Origin: DASSFZ01 sp036514635
GTDB lineage: Bacteria; Chloroflexota; Anaerolineae; Fen-1058
Length of the DNA: 11,351 nucleotides
Assembly (NCBI GenBank): GCA_036514635.1
Contig: DATBWU010000254.1
Span: 1 to 11,351, forward strand
Reading direction: 5' to 3'
Shown here: positions 1 to 6,497 of the stretch, piece after piece
Numbering within the stretch: the first letter of the stretch is position 1
Layout: the number at the start of each line of letters is the position of its first letter
Position numbers and translations under genes: made by a program
Notes under the pieces: generated by a model
Database searches by the model: none
Seen by the model: the letters and a program-made list of their open reading frames with translations, nothing else
Told to the model about the DNA's origin: nothing

Positions 1-1449
1 TCGGTTAGATGGGCGGCGTTGCTCAATGCGCTTCCACACATACACGCACTTCCGCAGTGCGTCGCGTCCGTGCTCGCCCATCTGCTGGCTGCTGTTGCCC
101 TTGCCATTCGGCAGGACGAGTATATTCTCGACCTGAAATCCCAACTGCTCTGCAACGTGCGAAAGAATCATATCGACCGAGACGCTGGCTCCTGCGTAAC
201 GAACGTTGTCGTTGATCATGAATAACATTCCGCCGGGTTTCGACACACGCGCACATTCCGCGATGACACACGCCATTTCGTAAAAGTAGCCTCGCACCAT
301 CCGGGGTATCCCGGTGTTGTTCAACACCTTCTGCGCTTTGAGCATCTCCAGATAGCGCAGAATAGCCTGTAGCAATTCCTGGCGATCGGTGGCAGTCACC
401 GCGTCCTTCCAGCGCGGATTCAGGTTGAGCAAATCCTTTGCCCGGTTCTCGACGGTGCAACTCAACATTCGTTGCCTGAGGTCGATCAGTTCCGGCTCTC
501 CTACACCGAGCAGCGCCAGTTCCAAAGCATAGGTGCGCGTGTAATCATAGCGATTGCAATAGGGCGGAGAAGTGACGATCACGTCAAACGAGCGAGCGGG
601 CAAAGTGGGCATCACATCGAGACAGGAGCCTTCATGCAGACGAATGGAACCCCTCGCCTGCCCGGTTGGGAACAACTCGACTGCCGTACCGCTTGCTTGC
701 ACGTCCTGCACAATCTCGTCGAGCTTAGCGCAAATCGCCTCATCAAAACCGAGAATCCCGCCTTTATCAAAAGGCTTCGCACCCTGCCGGCGTCCCGATC
801 GATGATCCCAACGAAGATACTGCCCATCCTTACGCGTGTAGCTGAGCGACTCCAGGACGCACAACAGAGCAAATCGGAGCACCCGTTGAACACGTTCGTT
901 CTCAGCCTGCCAGGCACTGATGTATCGTTCAATCGCCTTTACGGTCTGCTCCGGGTACGCACCGCGCGTGATTCGCAATTCAAGCAACGGGTGTCGGGAC
1001 TTCGATTGATTCCAGGGGCGCATCGTGGCCCAACGACGCAGCGCATCGAAGTCGACCTCGTCAAATTCGTCTTCCAGGCACATCCGAGTCGAGATGATCT
1101 GCCGACCTATCGGAAGCAGTTCGATCCCTTCGGCTTCCATACCCAACTCGCTTGCCACAAAGAGAGCCGTTCCACTGCCAGCAAACGGATCGAGAAGCCT
1201 GCCCGCATCAACTCCATATTTCCTGAGCAAGTGTTCTACGAGCGGGGCGGAGAACGCTTCTTTGAATTTATACCAGCGATAGGTCGCTCTGGCTTTGTTG
1301 GCCTGGAAACTGACCAACGAGCGTGTAAGCGACATCTGCACCGTCAGCCGCTCGCGGAAATGTTGTGCCAGTTCGCGATCGAGGCGCTCGATCTCCGCCA
1401 GCGCGGGGCGATTCGTCTTGACTGCCGGCTCGTCCCTCACCTGAAGCAT
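1..1449 (-). CDS. DNA amino-methyltransferase (N4-cytosine/N6-adenine type), 3' end beyond window
   Basis: The frame stays open from the ATG at 1449 to the left edge, giving 483 residues with no stop, so the C-terminus is missing. Visible motifs are YRWYKFKEAFS at about 57-67, the SAM-binding motif DPFAGSGT at 87-94, and the catalytic TSPPY at 293-297 within SFDVIVTSPPYCNRYDY. The S/T-PPY form is commonest in N4-cytosine enzymes, but N6-adenine specificity is not excluded. About 200 residues separate the SAM motif from the catalytic motif, which would fit a target-recognition region between them; this is inference. The start lies 3 nt after the recN TGA, in the same frame, and has no clear ribosome binding site, so translational coupling to recN is likely. 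No restriction endonuclease is visible, so it may be an orphan methyltransferase or have a partner beyond the edge. Confidence 0.85.
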   Translation of the reverse strand, partial: MLQVRDEPAVKTNRPALAEIERLDRELAQHFRERLTVQMSLTRSLVSFQANKARATYRWYKFKEAFSAPLVEHLLRKYGVDAGRLLDPFAGSGTALFVASELGMEAEGIELLPIGRQIISTRMCLEDEFDEVDFDALRRWATMRPWNQSKSRHPLLELRITRGAYPEQTVKAIERYISAWQAENERVQRVLRFALLCVLESLSYTRKDGQYLRWDHRSGRRQGAKPFDKGGILGFDEAICAKLDEIVQDVQASGTAVELFPTGQARGSIRLHEGSCLDVMPTLPARSFDVIVTSPPYCNRYDYTRTYALELALLGVGEPELIDLRQRMLSCTVENRAKDLLNLNPRWKDAVTATDRQELLQAILRYLEMLKAQKVLNNTGIPRMVRGYFYEMACVIAECARVSKPGGMLFMINDNVRYAGASVSVDMILSHVAEQLGFQVENILVLPNGKGNSSQQMGEHGRDALRKCVYVWKRIEQRRPSNR

Positions 1450-1452
1450 ACG

Positions 1453-3204
1453 TCATGTCACCACTTTGGTTTTGACTTCCGCCACGCCGGCGAGGATTTC
1501 CTGCGCGCTGAGCGTAGCCCCCTCACCGCTCGCGCCGAGCATCTGCGCCAGTTCCTCGATACGCGTCTCGCCATCCAACGGGCTGACATACGTAGTGGTG
1601 CGGTCGCCGTCGATCGTTTTTTCGACTTTGAAGTGTGCGTCGCCATAACCGGCTAACTGCGGCAGATGCGTGATGCACACGACCTGATGATTGGCGCTCA
1701 GTCCCCACAATTTCTGGCCGACCGTCGAGCCGACGCGCCCGCCGATGCCCTGATCGATCTCGTCGAAGATGAGCGTCGGCGTCTGGTCGGCGCGCGATAG
1801 AACGGCCTTCATCGCCAGCATCAGGCGCGCCGTCTCGCCGCCCGAAGCGATCTTCACCAGCGGCTTCAGCCCCTCGCCCACGTTCGGCGCGATCAGGAAC
1901 TCGACTTTGTCCAATCCGGTCATGTCGAACGCGAACCGATCGCCGTTGACGATCGCCCCGTCGGGCGACGGGTCCCATTTCAGATCGACGGCGAAGCGCG
2001 CGCCCGACATGCGCAGATCGTTCAACTCGGCCTCGATTGCCGCCGACAGCCGATCCGCCGCCTCGCGCCGCGCTTCGGACAACTGCTTGCCCAACCGGCC
2101 CAATTCCCGCAGCAGGCGGTCTTCCTCTTTGCGCAATTCTTCGATGCGCTCGCCGGAGTGTTCGATCTTGTCCAGGTCGTCGGCGGCTTTCTTGGCGAAC
2201 GCCAACACGTCGGCGATGCGGCCCGACGACGCGTACTTGCGCTTGAGTCGCTTGATCAGATCGAGACGTTCTTCGCAGTACTCCAGCCGCTTCGGCGAAT
2301 ACTCGACGCTGTCGCGATAGGCGCTGATCTCGCGGGCCAGGTCGTCGATCTGCGCGTTGACGGCTTCGATCGTCTCCCGGTGCGAGGCCAGCTTCGGATC
2401 GATCTTCGCCAGCCCGGCGATGGCCTTATGCGCTCGCGCCAGCGCGTCGAGCGCGGCGGGCGTCTCGCCCGCACCTTCGTACAGCGCGGCGTAGGCCTCG
2501 TCGGCCAACGACGACAGCGTCTCGGCGTTCGCCAACCGGTTGCGCTCGTCCGTCAGGACCTCTTCCTCGCCTTCTTTCAAACGCGCCTCGCCGATCTCTT
2601 CGACTTGGAACTTGAGCAGGTCGGCCCGCCGCGCCAGCTCGGCTTCGCCGCGCAGCAGGTCTTCCAACTCCTTGCGAACGCCTCGCCACTGAGACGCAAC
2701 CGACGCGAACTGCTGGCGCACGTCCCATGTCCCGGCATATCGATCGAGCAGGTCGATGTGCTGCTTGGGTCGCAACAGCGACAGGTGCTCGCTCTGGCCG
2801 TGAATATCGACGAGCACCTCGCCGATCGATTTGAGCGTGGCAGCCGTCACCACACGCCCGTTTACGCGGCACGTCGCCCGGCCGTTGTCGCGAATCTCGC
2901 GCGACACGAGCAACATGTTTGGCTCGGCATCCTCGTCATCGACCAGATCGTTCTCTTCCAGGATCGGATCGATGGCGGCGCGCGTCGCGTCGGACAGATA
3001 AAACATCCCCTCGACGATCGCGCGCGGCGCACCGGCACGCACCAAAGCCGATTCGACCCGGCCTCCCAGCAGCGCGCTCACGGCGTCGATGATGATCGAC
3101 TTGCCCGCGCCCGTCTCGCCGGTCAGCACGTTGAAACCGGGAGCCAGCCGCAGGCGCAGCTCGTGGATGATCGCAAAATCGGTGATGATCAGTTCGGCCA
3201 GCAT
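1453..3204 (-). CDS. recN: DNA repair protein RecN
   Basis: RecN is an SMC-like ATPase that acts at DNA double-strand breaks in recombinational repair. The 583-residue protein starts MLAELIITDFAIIHEL, a typical RecN opening. It has Walker A GETGAGKS at 29-36, a long charged, coiled-coil-like middle, an ABC signature around SGGE at 454-457, and Walker B LIFDE at 478-482. Length is normal for the family. I chose the ATG at 3204 because GGAG lies 6 nt upstream of it. The ATG at 3210 has GGAG directly abutting it. The frame extends 38 codons upstream, but those codons are mostly repeat and the end of the preceding gene. The gene follows nadK and a zinc-finger gene and is apparently coupled to the downstream methyltransferase. 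No LexA-type operator was recognised. Confidence 0.97.
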   Translation of the reverse strand: MLAELIITDFAIIHELRLRLAPGFNVLTGETGAGKSIIIDAVSALLGGRVESALVRAGAPRAIVEGMFYLSDATRAAIDPILEENDLVDDEDAEPNMLLVSREIRDNGRATCRVNGRVVTAATLKSIGEVLVDIHGQSEHLSLLRPKQHIDLLDRYAGTWDVRQQFASVASQWRGVRKELEDLLRGEAELARRADLLKFQVEEIGEARLKEGEEEVLTDERNRLANAETLSSLADEAYAALYEGAGETPAALDALARAHKAIAGLAKIDPKLASHRETIEAVNAQIDDLAREISAYRDSVEYSPKRLEYCEERLDLIKRLKRKYASSGRIADVLAFAKKAADDLDKIEHSGERIEELRKEEDRLLRELGRLGKQLSEARREAADRLSAAIEAELNDLRMSGARFAVDLKWDPSPDGAIVNGDRFAFDMTGLDKVEFLIAPNVGEGLKPLVKIASGGETARLMLAMKAVLSRADQTPTLIFDEIDQGIGGRVGSTVGQKLWGLSANHQVVCITHLPQLAGYGDAHFKVEKTIDGDRTTTYVSPLDGETRIEELAQMLGASGEGATLSAQEILAGVAEVKTKVVT

Positions 3205-3248
3205 CGCCATCTCCAATCCCCAATCAGCAATCCCCAATCTAAAATCCA
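3205..3248. repeat. Intergenic direct repeat of caatccccaatc
   Basis: The 12-base word caatccccaatc occurs at 3214-3225 and again at 3228-3239, a period of 14. It fills the whole gap between the zinc-finger gene stop and the recN start. Read on the minus strand, its end (GGATTGGAG) supplies the GGAG that serves as the likely recN ribosome binding site. Confidence 0.8.
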
Positions 3249-3752
3249 TCAGCCTCGCCAGATTTTCAGCCGGGCGAAAACGCCTGCTGCCGCCAATCCG
3301 AAGTACACCAAATCCCACAACAACCCCAAAGGGTTGCCGGCGGCGAGCATGAACTGCAACTTGGGCAGCACCGCGAACAGCGCGCCAACGCCCAGCGAAG
3401 CCAGCGCCACGATCCAGACATAGCGCCCGCGCCGCTTGCGCGACAACTGCCAGATCACTTCACCGGCGATGCCGCCGATCACGGGAGCCAGAAAAATGAG
3501 GAACCAGCCCAACTGCGGCACGATGCGCTGCCCAAGATAACCGACGAAGAGCGCCACCCCGGCCGTCACCACGTAATCGATCGGAGTGGCGTTGAAGAAA
3601 ATATCCTGCTGCTGGCGCACGCACGTCTTGCAGCGGTAGCCTGTCGGCGTGCGGACCGCGTCCCTCCAGCAGATCGGTTTGTTGCAGCGATTGCAGCGGA
3701 GCGTCGTCGGCGTGTCGGGATGGTAGTAACAGTAGACAGTCGTTTCGCTCAT
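3249..3752 (-). CDS. Small membrane protein with N-terminal B-box-like zinc finger
   Basis: This is a 167-residue protein with two parts. Residues 8-44 carry C8, H11, C20, C23, C28, D31, C41 and C44, spaced like a B-box-type or double zinc-binding module. Then come four probable membrane helices at about 58-75, 82-103, 111-129 and 143-162, with a basic loop (SRKRRGR) at 104-110. The finger is expected in the cytoplasm. The function is unknown; a role in regulation or membrane-protein assembly would be guesswork. The gene starts 4 nt after the nadK stop, with AAGG overlapping that stop as a weak ribosome binding site, and precedes recN, so it is probably in their operon. It occupies the position where argR sits in some bacterial nadK-recN clusters, but it is unrelated to ArgR. 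Confidence 0.75.
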   Translation of the reverse strand: MSETTVYCYYHPDTPTTLRCNRCNKPICWRDAVRTPTGYRCKTCVRQQQDIFFNATPIDYVVTAGVALFVGYLGQRIVPQLGWFLIFLAPVIGGIAGEVIWQLSRKRRGRYVWIVALASLGVGALFAVLPKLQFMLAAGNPLGLLWDLVYFGLAAAGVFARLKIWRG

Positions 3753-3756
3753 AGCC

Positions 3757-4656
3757 TTATCGATTCGGATTGATCGTCACATCGGCAGCCGGATTGCGCA
3801 CCATGCGCGCGAGCAGCGTTTGATAGAAATACGACTTGGGCTGCACGCGGACGAAGCGCGCGACGTACGGACTGACCTGCACGCGCACGCGATCGTTCGT
3901 CGTCAGGTCGATCGGGTCGCGGCCATCGGCGCTGAGCACGGCGTGATGCCCGCCCGCCACGCGCAGCTCGACCGTCGTGCCTTCGTCCATCACCACCGGC
4001 CGGTCGATGATCATGTGCGGTGCAACGGCGACCATCAGGATGTTCTTCAGCTCGGGCGGCAGGATCGGCCCACCGGCAGCCATGGCATAGGCCGTGCTGC
4101 CGGTCGCTGTCGCAACGATCACGCCATCGGCGACGTATCGCAGGAATAGCCCGCCGTCGATGTACGACTCGATGCGCACGCTCCGCCCGGTCAGGCCGCG
4201 CCCGACGACCACCTCGTTCAGCACATCGTACGTGTGAATGACGACGCCCTCGCGCTCGACCGCCGCACGCAGCATCGTGCGCCGCTCCAGCCAGTAGTCC
4301 GAGGCGATCACGCGCGCCAGAACGCCGGGCCACTCGTTGGGCTGCACCTCGGCCAGGAAGCCGAGGCGGCCCAGGTTGACGCCCAGCACCGGCACCTTGT
4401 GCGGCGCGGCCAGGCAGCCCGCACGCAGCATCGTCCCGTCGCCGCCCAGCGCAATCGCCATGTCGACGCTGGCCCAATGCGAATCGGCGTCTTCGGCATC
4501 GACCGAGTCACGCGTTGTCTGGACCTGCCATTCGGCCAGCCGCGCCGCGATGTCGGCCGCCAGCGCGATCGAGCCGCTCAGGTGAGGCGCGTACAGCAGC
4601 CTGACCTTGCGCGGCGGCGCGATCGGCACATCGACCGGTGGTATAGTCACTGGCAA
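3757..4656 (-). CDS. nadK: NAD kinase
   Basis: The enzyme phosphorylates NAD+ to NADP+ in the cytoplasm. The sequence shows the GGDGT motif at 71-75, the LGVNLGRLGFL segment at about 91-101, the NE pair at 147-148, and the glycine-rich TATGSTAYAMAAGGP segment at about 183-197, all typical of the NAD kinase family. At 299 residues the length is normal. The start is uncertain. TTG at 4656 has AGGA 4 nt upstream; GTG at 4650 has the same AGGA 10 nt upstream; no ATG is suitable. It is followed after 4 nt by the zinc-finger membrane gene and then recN, so it probably heads a four-gene operon. A 128-bp MITE-like element ends only 11 nt upstream of the start, so it lies in the leader or promoter region. 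No convincing promoter was found there. Confidence 0.95.
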   Translation of the reverse strand: MPVTIPPVDVPIAPPRKVRLLYAPHLSGSIALAADIAARLAEWQVQTTRDSVDAEDADSHWASVDMAIALGGDGTMLRAGCLAAPHKVPVLGVNLGRLGFLAEVQPNEWPGVLARVIASDYWLERRTMLRAAVEREGVVIHTYDVLNEVVVGRGLTGRSVRIESYIDGGLFLRYVADGVIVATATGSTAYAMAAGGPILPPELKNILMVAVAPHMIIDRPVVMDEGTTVELRVAGGHHAVLSADGRDPIDLTTNDRVRVQVSPYVARFVRVQPKSYFYQTLLARMVRNPAADVTINPNR

Positions 4657-4667
4657 AGTATCCTGAT

Positions 4668-4795
4668 CTAGGAGTCCACTGAAAAACCCCGGATTTGCAC
4701 CGCGAAGGCGCCAAGGGCGCTAAGAAAACCCAGGAAAAACCTTCGCGCTCTTCGCGTCTTGGCGGTGAAGAGGTTGTTTCTCAGCACTCTCCTAG
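4668..4795. repeat. 128-bp MITE-like palindromic element with ctaggag ends
   Basis: The ends are exact inverted repeats, ctaggag at 4668-4674 and ctcctag at 4789-4795, and imperfect pairing continues inward. Inside is a hairpin with arms at 4698-4724 and 4741-4767, which match at 22 of 27 positions, and a 16-nt loop. The arms are built from short words such as gcgaag and gccaag. There is no ORF and no obvious target-site duplication. It sits directly upstream of nadK. It could be a non-autonomous mobile element, an RNA hairpin, or both. Confidence 0.75.
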
Positions 4796-4841
4796 CGCGG
4801 GTTTTACCCGATTATAACTCACGTCGGGTAGACGCCTGTTT

Positions 4842-4914
4842 CACCGCGGAGAACGCAGAGCGCGCAGAGATGATTACCTATCAAGTCTCAGCGTTCTCCG
4901 CGCCCTCTGCGGTT
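4842..4914. repeat. Second hairpin repeat, caccgcggagaacgcagag type
   Basis: Arms at 4842-4870 and 4886-4914 match as inverted repeats at about 21 of 29 positions around a 15-nt loop. The plan is the same as the element at 4668-4795 (it starts caccgc and then repeats a purine-rich word), but the words differ (gag instead of aag). Together with that element it fills most of the 298-bp gap between the nuclease gene and nadK; no gene was seen in that gap. Confidence 0.75.
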
Positions 4915-4954
4915 AACCCTGGTCCGATTGCGCGACATGAGTTATGGACCTGCC

Positions 4955-5473
4955 TCAAGCCAGTCGCTCGTCACAGGCGTGCCGGTAGCCGCAGCCGGCA
5001 CAGCGGCGCGGATCGTCGTGCGAGCGTGCGGCGCGGCCCTCGTCCGCCGTTGCGCGCATTTCGTCGATCAGGTCGAGCAGCATCGAGCGCAACGTGTCGG
5101 TATTCTCCACGGAGAACGTCTTGTCGGCGTACTTGATGATGCCATAGGCCGGACGGCGGCCATGCGTCTCCTCGACCAGCAGGCAGTACGCCGCTAACTG
5201 CATCACGTGCCCCTGGCGCGGGCCATCGACGGGCGCGGGCGACGACTTCACCTCCACCGGCAGAATCGCGCGACCGTCCTTCACCAGGTAATCGGGCTTG
5301 CCGGCTAATCGATAGGCCCCCGAAAATAACGGCTTCTCAACCGGTCCCCACGCACGCGTGTCGATGTAGATCACTTCGCCGCGCGGCAGACCCGAACTCA
5401 CTCGCGCGGCCCGGCTCCACAACCAGACGAGCAAGCCCAACACCAAGAAGAGGATCGCGAAGAAGCCGGACAT
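4955..5473 (-). CDS. Membrane-anchored Cas4/RecB-like PD-(D/E)XK nuclease, C-terminal piece
   Basis: This is a 172-residue protein. A hydrophobic helix at 3-19 is followed by SRAAR, whose positive charge places the rest in the cytoplasm. The nuclease core has D61 in GKPDYL, E74 and K76 in PVEVKSS, and Q92 and Y96 in QLAAY, matching the PD-(D/E)XK and QxxxY motifs of RecB and Cas4 nucleases. C158, C161 and C167 match the last three cysteines of the Cas4 Fe-S cluster. The first cysteine and the motif-I histidine normally found in one chain are missing here. They are on the upstream gene, which is in the same frame and separated only by a TGA and 19 open codons. The ATG has no ribosome binding site; its upstream sequence is an almost G-free repeat. 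No cas1, cas2 or CRISPR array is present, so an adaptation role is not supported. Confidence 0.8.
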   Translation of the reverse strand: MSGFFAILFLVLGLLVWLWSRAARVSSGLPRGEVIYIDTRAWGPVEKPLFSGAYRLAGKPDYLVKDGRAILPVEVKSSPAPVDGPRQGHVMQLAAYCLLVEETHGRRPAYGIIKYADKTFSVENTDTLRSMLLDLIDEMRATADEGRAARSHDDPRRCAGCGYRHACDERLA

Positions 5474-5530
5474 GGGGGTGGTTAGTTGGCTGGTTAGTCG
5501 GTTGGATAGTGAGCTGGTTGGATGGTTGGT
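5474..5530. repeat. ggttagttgg-type low-complexity repeat between the Cas4 pieces
   Basis: This 57-nt stretch is made of ggttg, ggtta and ggat words and separates the two nuclease ORFs. Its length is exactly 19 codons. On the minus strand, in the frame shared by both ORFs, it has no stop and would encode a Thr/Asn/Ser/Leu-rich linker. It lacks a reverse-complement arm, unlike most other repeats in the window. Confidence 0.8.
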
Positions 5531-5776
5531 TCAGCCAGCGCCGCCGGCGAACCAGGCAATCGCCAGGACGATACCAATCAGCAACAACCCGATCGCCATG
5601 CGTTGCGCCCATCCCGCTGCGACCACGACGCGACCGTGCCGGGCGTGCGCTAACGTTCCGGCATCCAATTCGCGAATGTTCGACGGCCTTACGCCCTGAA
5701 TCGCGCCGAGATACCACGCCTTAGCACAGTAAACGTACTGGCCGATTTCGCTGGCACGGATAATTCGTTCAGACAT
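5531..5776 (-). CDS. Cas4-like N-terminal piece with C-terminal membrane helix
   Basis: This is an 81-residue protein. Its first half resembles the N-terminus of Cas4/RecB-type nucleases: RASEIGQYVYCAKAWYL puts a cysteine at C17, where Cas4 has the first ligand of its Fe-S cluster, and G40-TLA-H44 fits the GxxxH of nuclease motif I. A hydrophobic helix spans about 60-77, with basic residues (R46, H47, R49, R59) before it, so the cysteine and histidine should face the cytoplasm. There is no PD-(D/E)XK core; that lies on the downstream gene in the same frame. The two chains may therefore assemble into one active site, or be products of a gene interrupted by the TGA at 5531-5533. No strong ribosome binding site precedes the ATG. 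Recognition rests on a short motif, so confidence is moderate. Confidence 0.68.
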   Translation of the reverse strand: MSERIIRASEIGQYVYCAKAWYLGAIQGVRPSNIRELDAGTLAHARHGRVVVAAGWAQRMAIGLLLIGIVLAIAWFAGGAG

Positions 5777-5778
5777 AC

Positions 5779-5868
5779 CAAATTCGGAATGCGGAATTCA
5801 GAATGCAGAAATGCAAAAGGCTCCCCTTCTTTCTCAATTCTTCATTCTGCATTCTGCTTTCTGCCTTC
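5779..5868. repeat. attctgcattctg-type inverted repeat
   Basis: The arms cagaatgcagaa (5799-5810) and ttctgcattctg (5845-5856) are perfect 12-bp inverted copies, with further partial copies of the same word on each side. The right arm lies inside the 3' end of the translin-like gene, and the left side reaches to within 3 nt of the Cas4-like N-terminal start. It fills the whole gap between them. Confidence 0.8.
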
Positions 5869-6492
5869 AAACTCTCTTAGTGCCCGCTTGAGCTTCTCCT
5901 GTTGCAGCGTCGTCGTCAGGTCGCCGCGCGTGCGCTCCAATACACCGCGCAGCATATCGGTCGTGCGGCGCAGCCCGCCGGTGATCGCGTCCGGGAAGTC
6001 CATCGTCACCAGTTCGCCGTAAATGTCATCCATCGCCGCGAGCAGGCGCTCCGCTTCGGCATTGCGATCCTGCCGGATCACGTCGAGCGCGCGGCGGCGC
6101 AACTCGCTGGCGGCCTCGGCCAGCCCGTTGAGGTAGGCTGCCGCCTCGACGCCTATCTCGCCGGGCGTGGGCAACGATCGACCTCGGACGATTGCGAACA
6201 CGGTCACGGCCTCGACGACTTCCTTCAGCGCGTCCTGCGTATAGCCGGTGTGGTACAGATCGGGCTGATCGACCAGGCCGGCCTTCATGGCATCCGCTGC
6301 CGCGCGCGCTTCATTCAACAGTCGCTCGGCCTCGTCGAACTCCTCGCGGTGCGTCGCGCGGATCGACAACGCGCACAGCCGGATTAGCTCACGCGATCGG
6401 GCCAGGGTTGCATCGCGGACGGCGTTCTTCGCGATCAGCGACGCGCGAATACCCTCGATGATCGAATCAAGATTGTCCACGTCCTTCTCCAT
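5842..6492 (-). CDS. Translin-family nucleic-acid-binding protein
   Basis: The 216-residue, largely helical protein resembles prokaryotic translin proteins (Pfam Translin). Supporting segments are EFDEAERLLNEARAA at 51-65, PDLYHTGYTQDALKEVVEA at 77-95, and the FPDAITGGLRRTTDMLRG block at 166-183. Eukaryotic translin and TRAX form the C3PO complex, which binds single-stranded nucleic acids and, through TRAX acidic residues, cuts RNA. E91 and E94 form an ExxE that could be of that kind, but catalysis here is not proven. The ATG at 6492 is 12 nt upstream of an alternative GTG at 6480, which has GGAG 6 nt before it and may be the real start. The last residues QNAE and the stop are encoded by the repeat at 5779-5868, so the C-terminus looks repeat-derived. 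Archaeal relatives have sometimes been misannotated as haloacid dehalogenases. Confidence 0.85.
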   Translation of the reverse strand: MEKDVDNLDSIIEGIRASLIAKNAVRDATLARSRELIRLCALSIRATHREEFDEAERLLNEARAAADAMKAGLVDQPDLYHTGYTQDALKEVVEAVTVFAIVRGRSLPTPGEIGVEAAAYLNGLAEAASELRRRALDVIRQDRNAEAERLLAAMDDIYGELVTMDFPDAITGGLRRTTDMLRGVLERTRGDLTTTLQQEKLKRALREFEGRKQNAE

Positions 6493-6497
6493 TCGGT

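Noticed and set aside
1268..1456. Small ORF starting with the ATGA overlap at the recN stop
   Set aside because: It is frame-shifted relative to the methyltransferase, whose start at 1449 opens a 483-codon frame with recognisable motifs.
472..1656. A 394-codon plus-strand frame opposite the methyltransferase and recN end
   Set aside because: The minus strand carries clear methyltransferase motifs here (DPFAGSGT, TSPPY); the plus frame has none.
3211..3318. Extra 38 residues at the recN N-terminus
   Set aside because: They are encoded by the repeat and by the end of the zinc-finger gene in another frame; RecN proteins begin at the MLAEL-like sequence.
2158..3423. A 421-codon open frame on the plus strand opposite recN
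   Set aside because: It lies antisense to the well-supported recN and runs through the repeat and the zinc-finger gene; its product looks like mirrored codon bias.
4798..4810. Small hairpin cgggttttacccg as a terminator
   Set aside because: Only five base pairs with no T-run on either strand, and it lies between two repeat elements.
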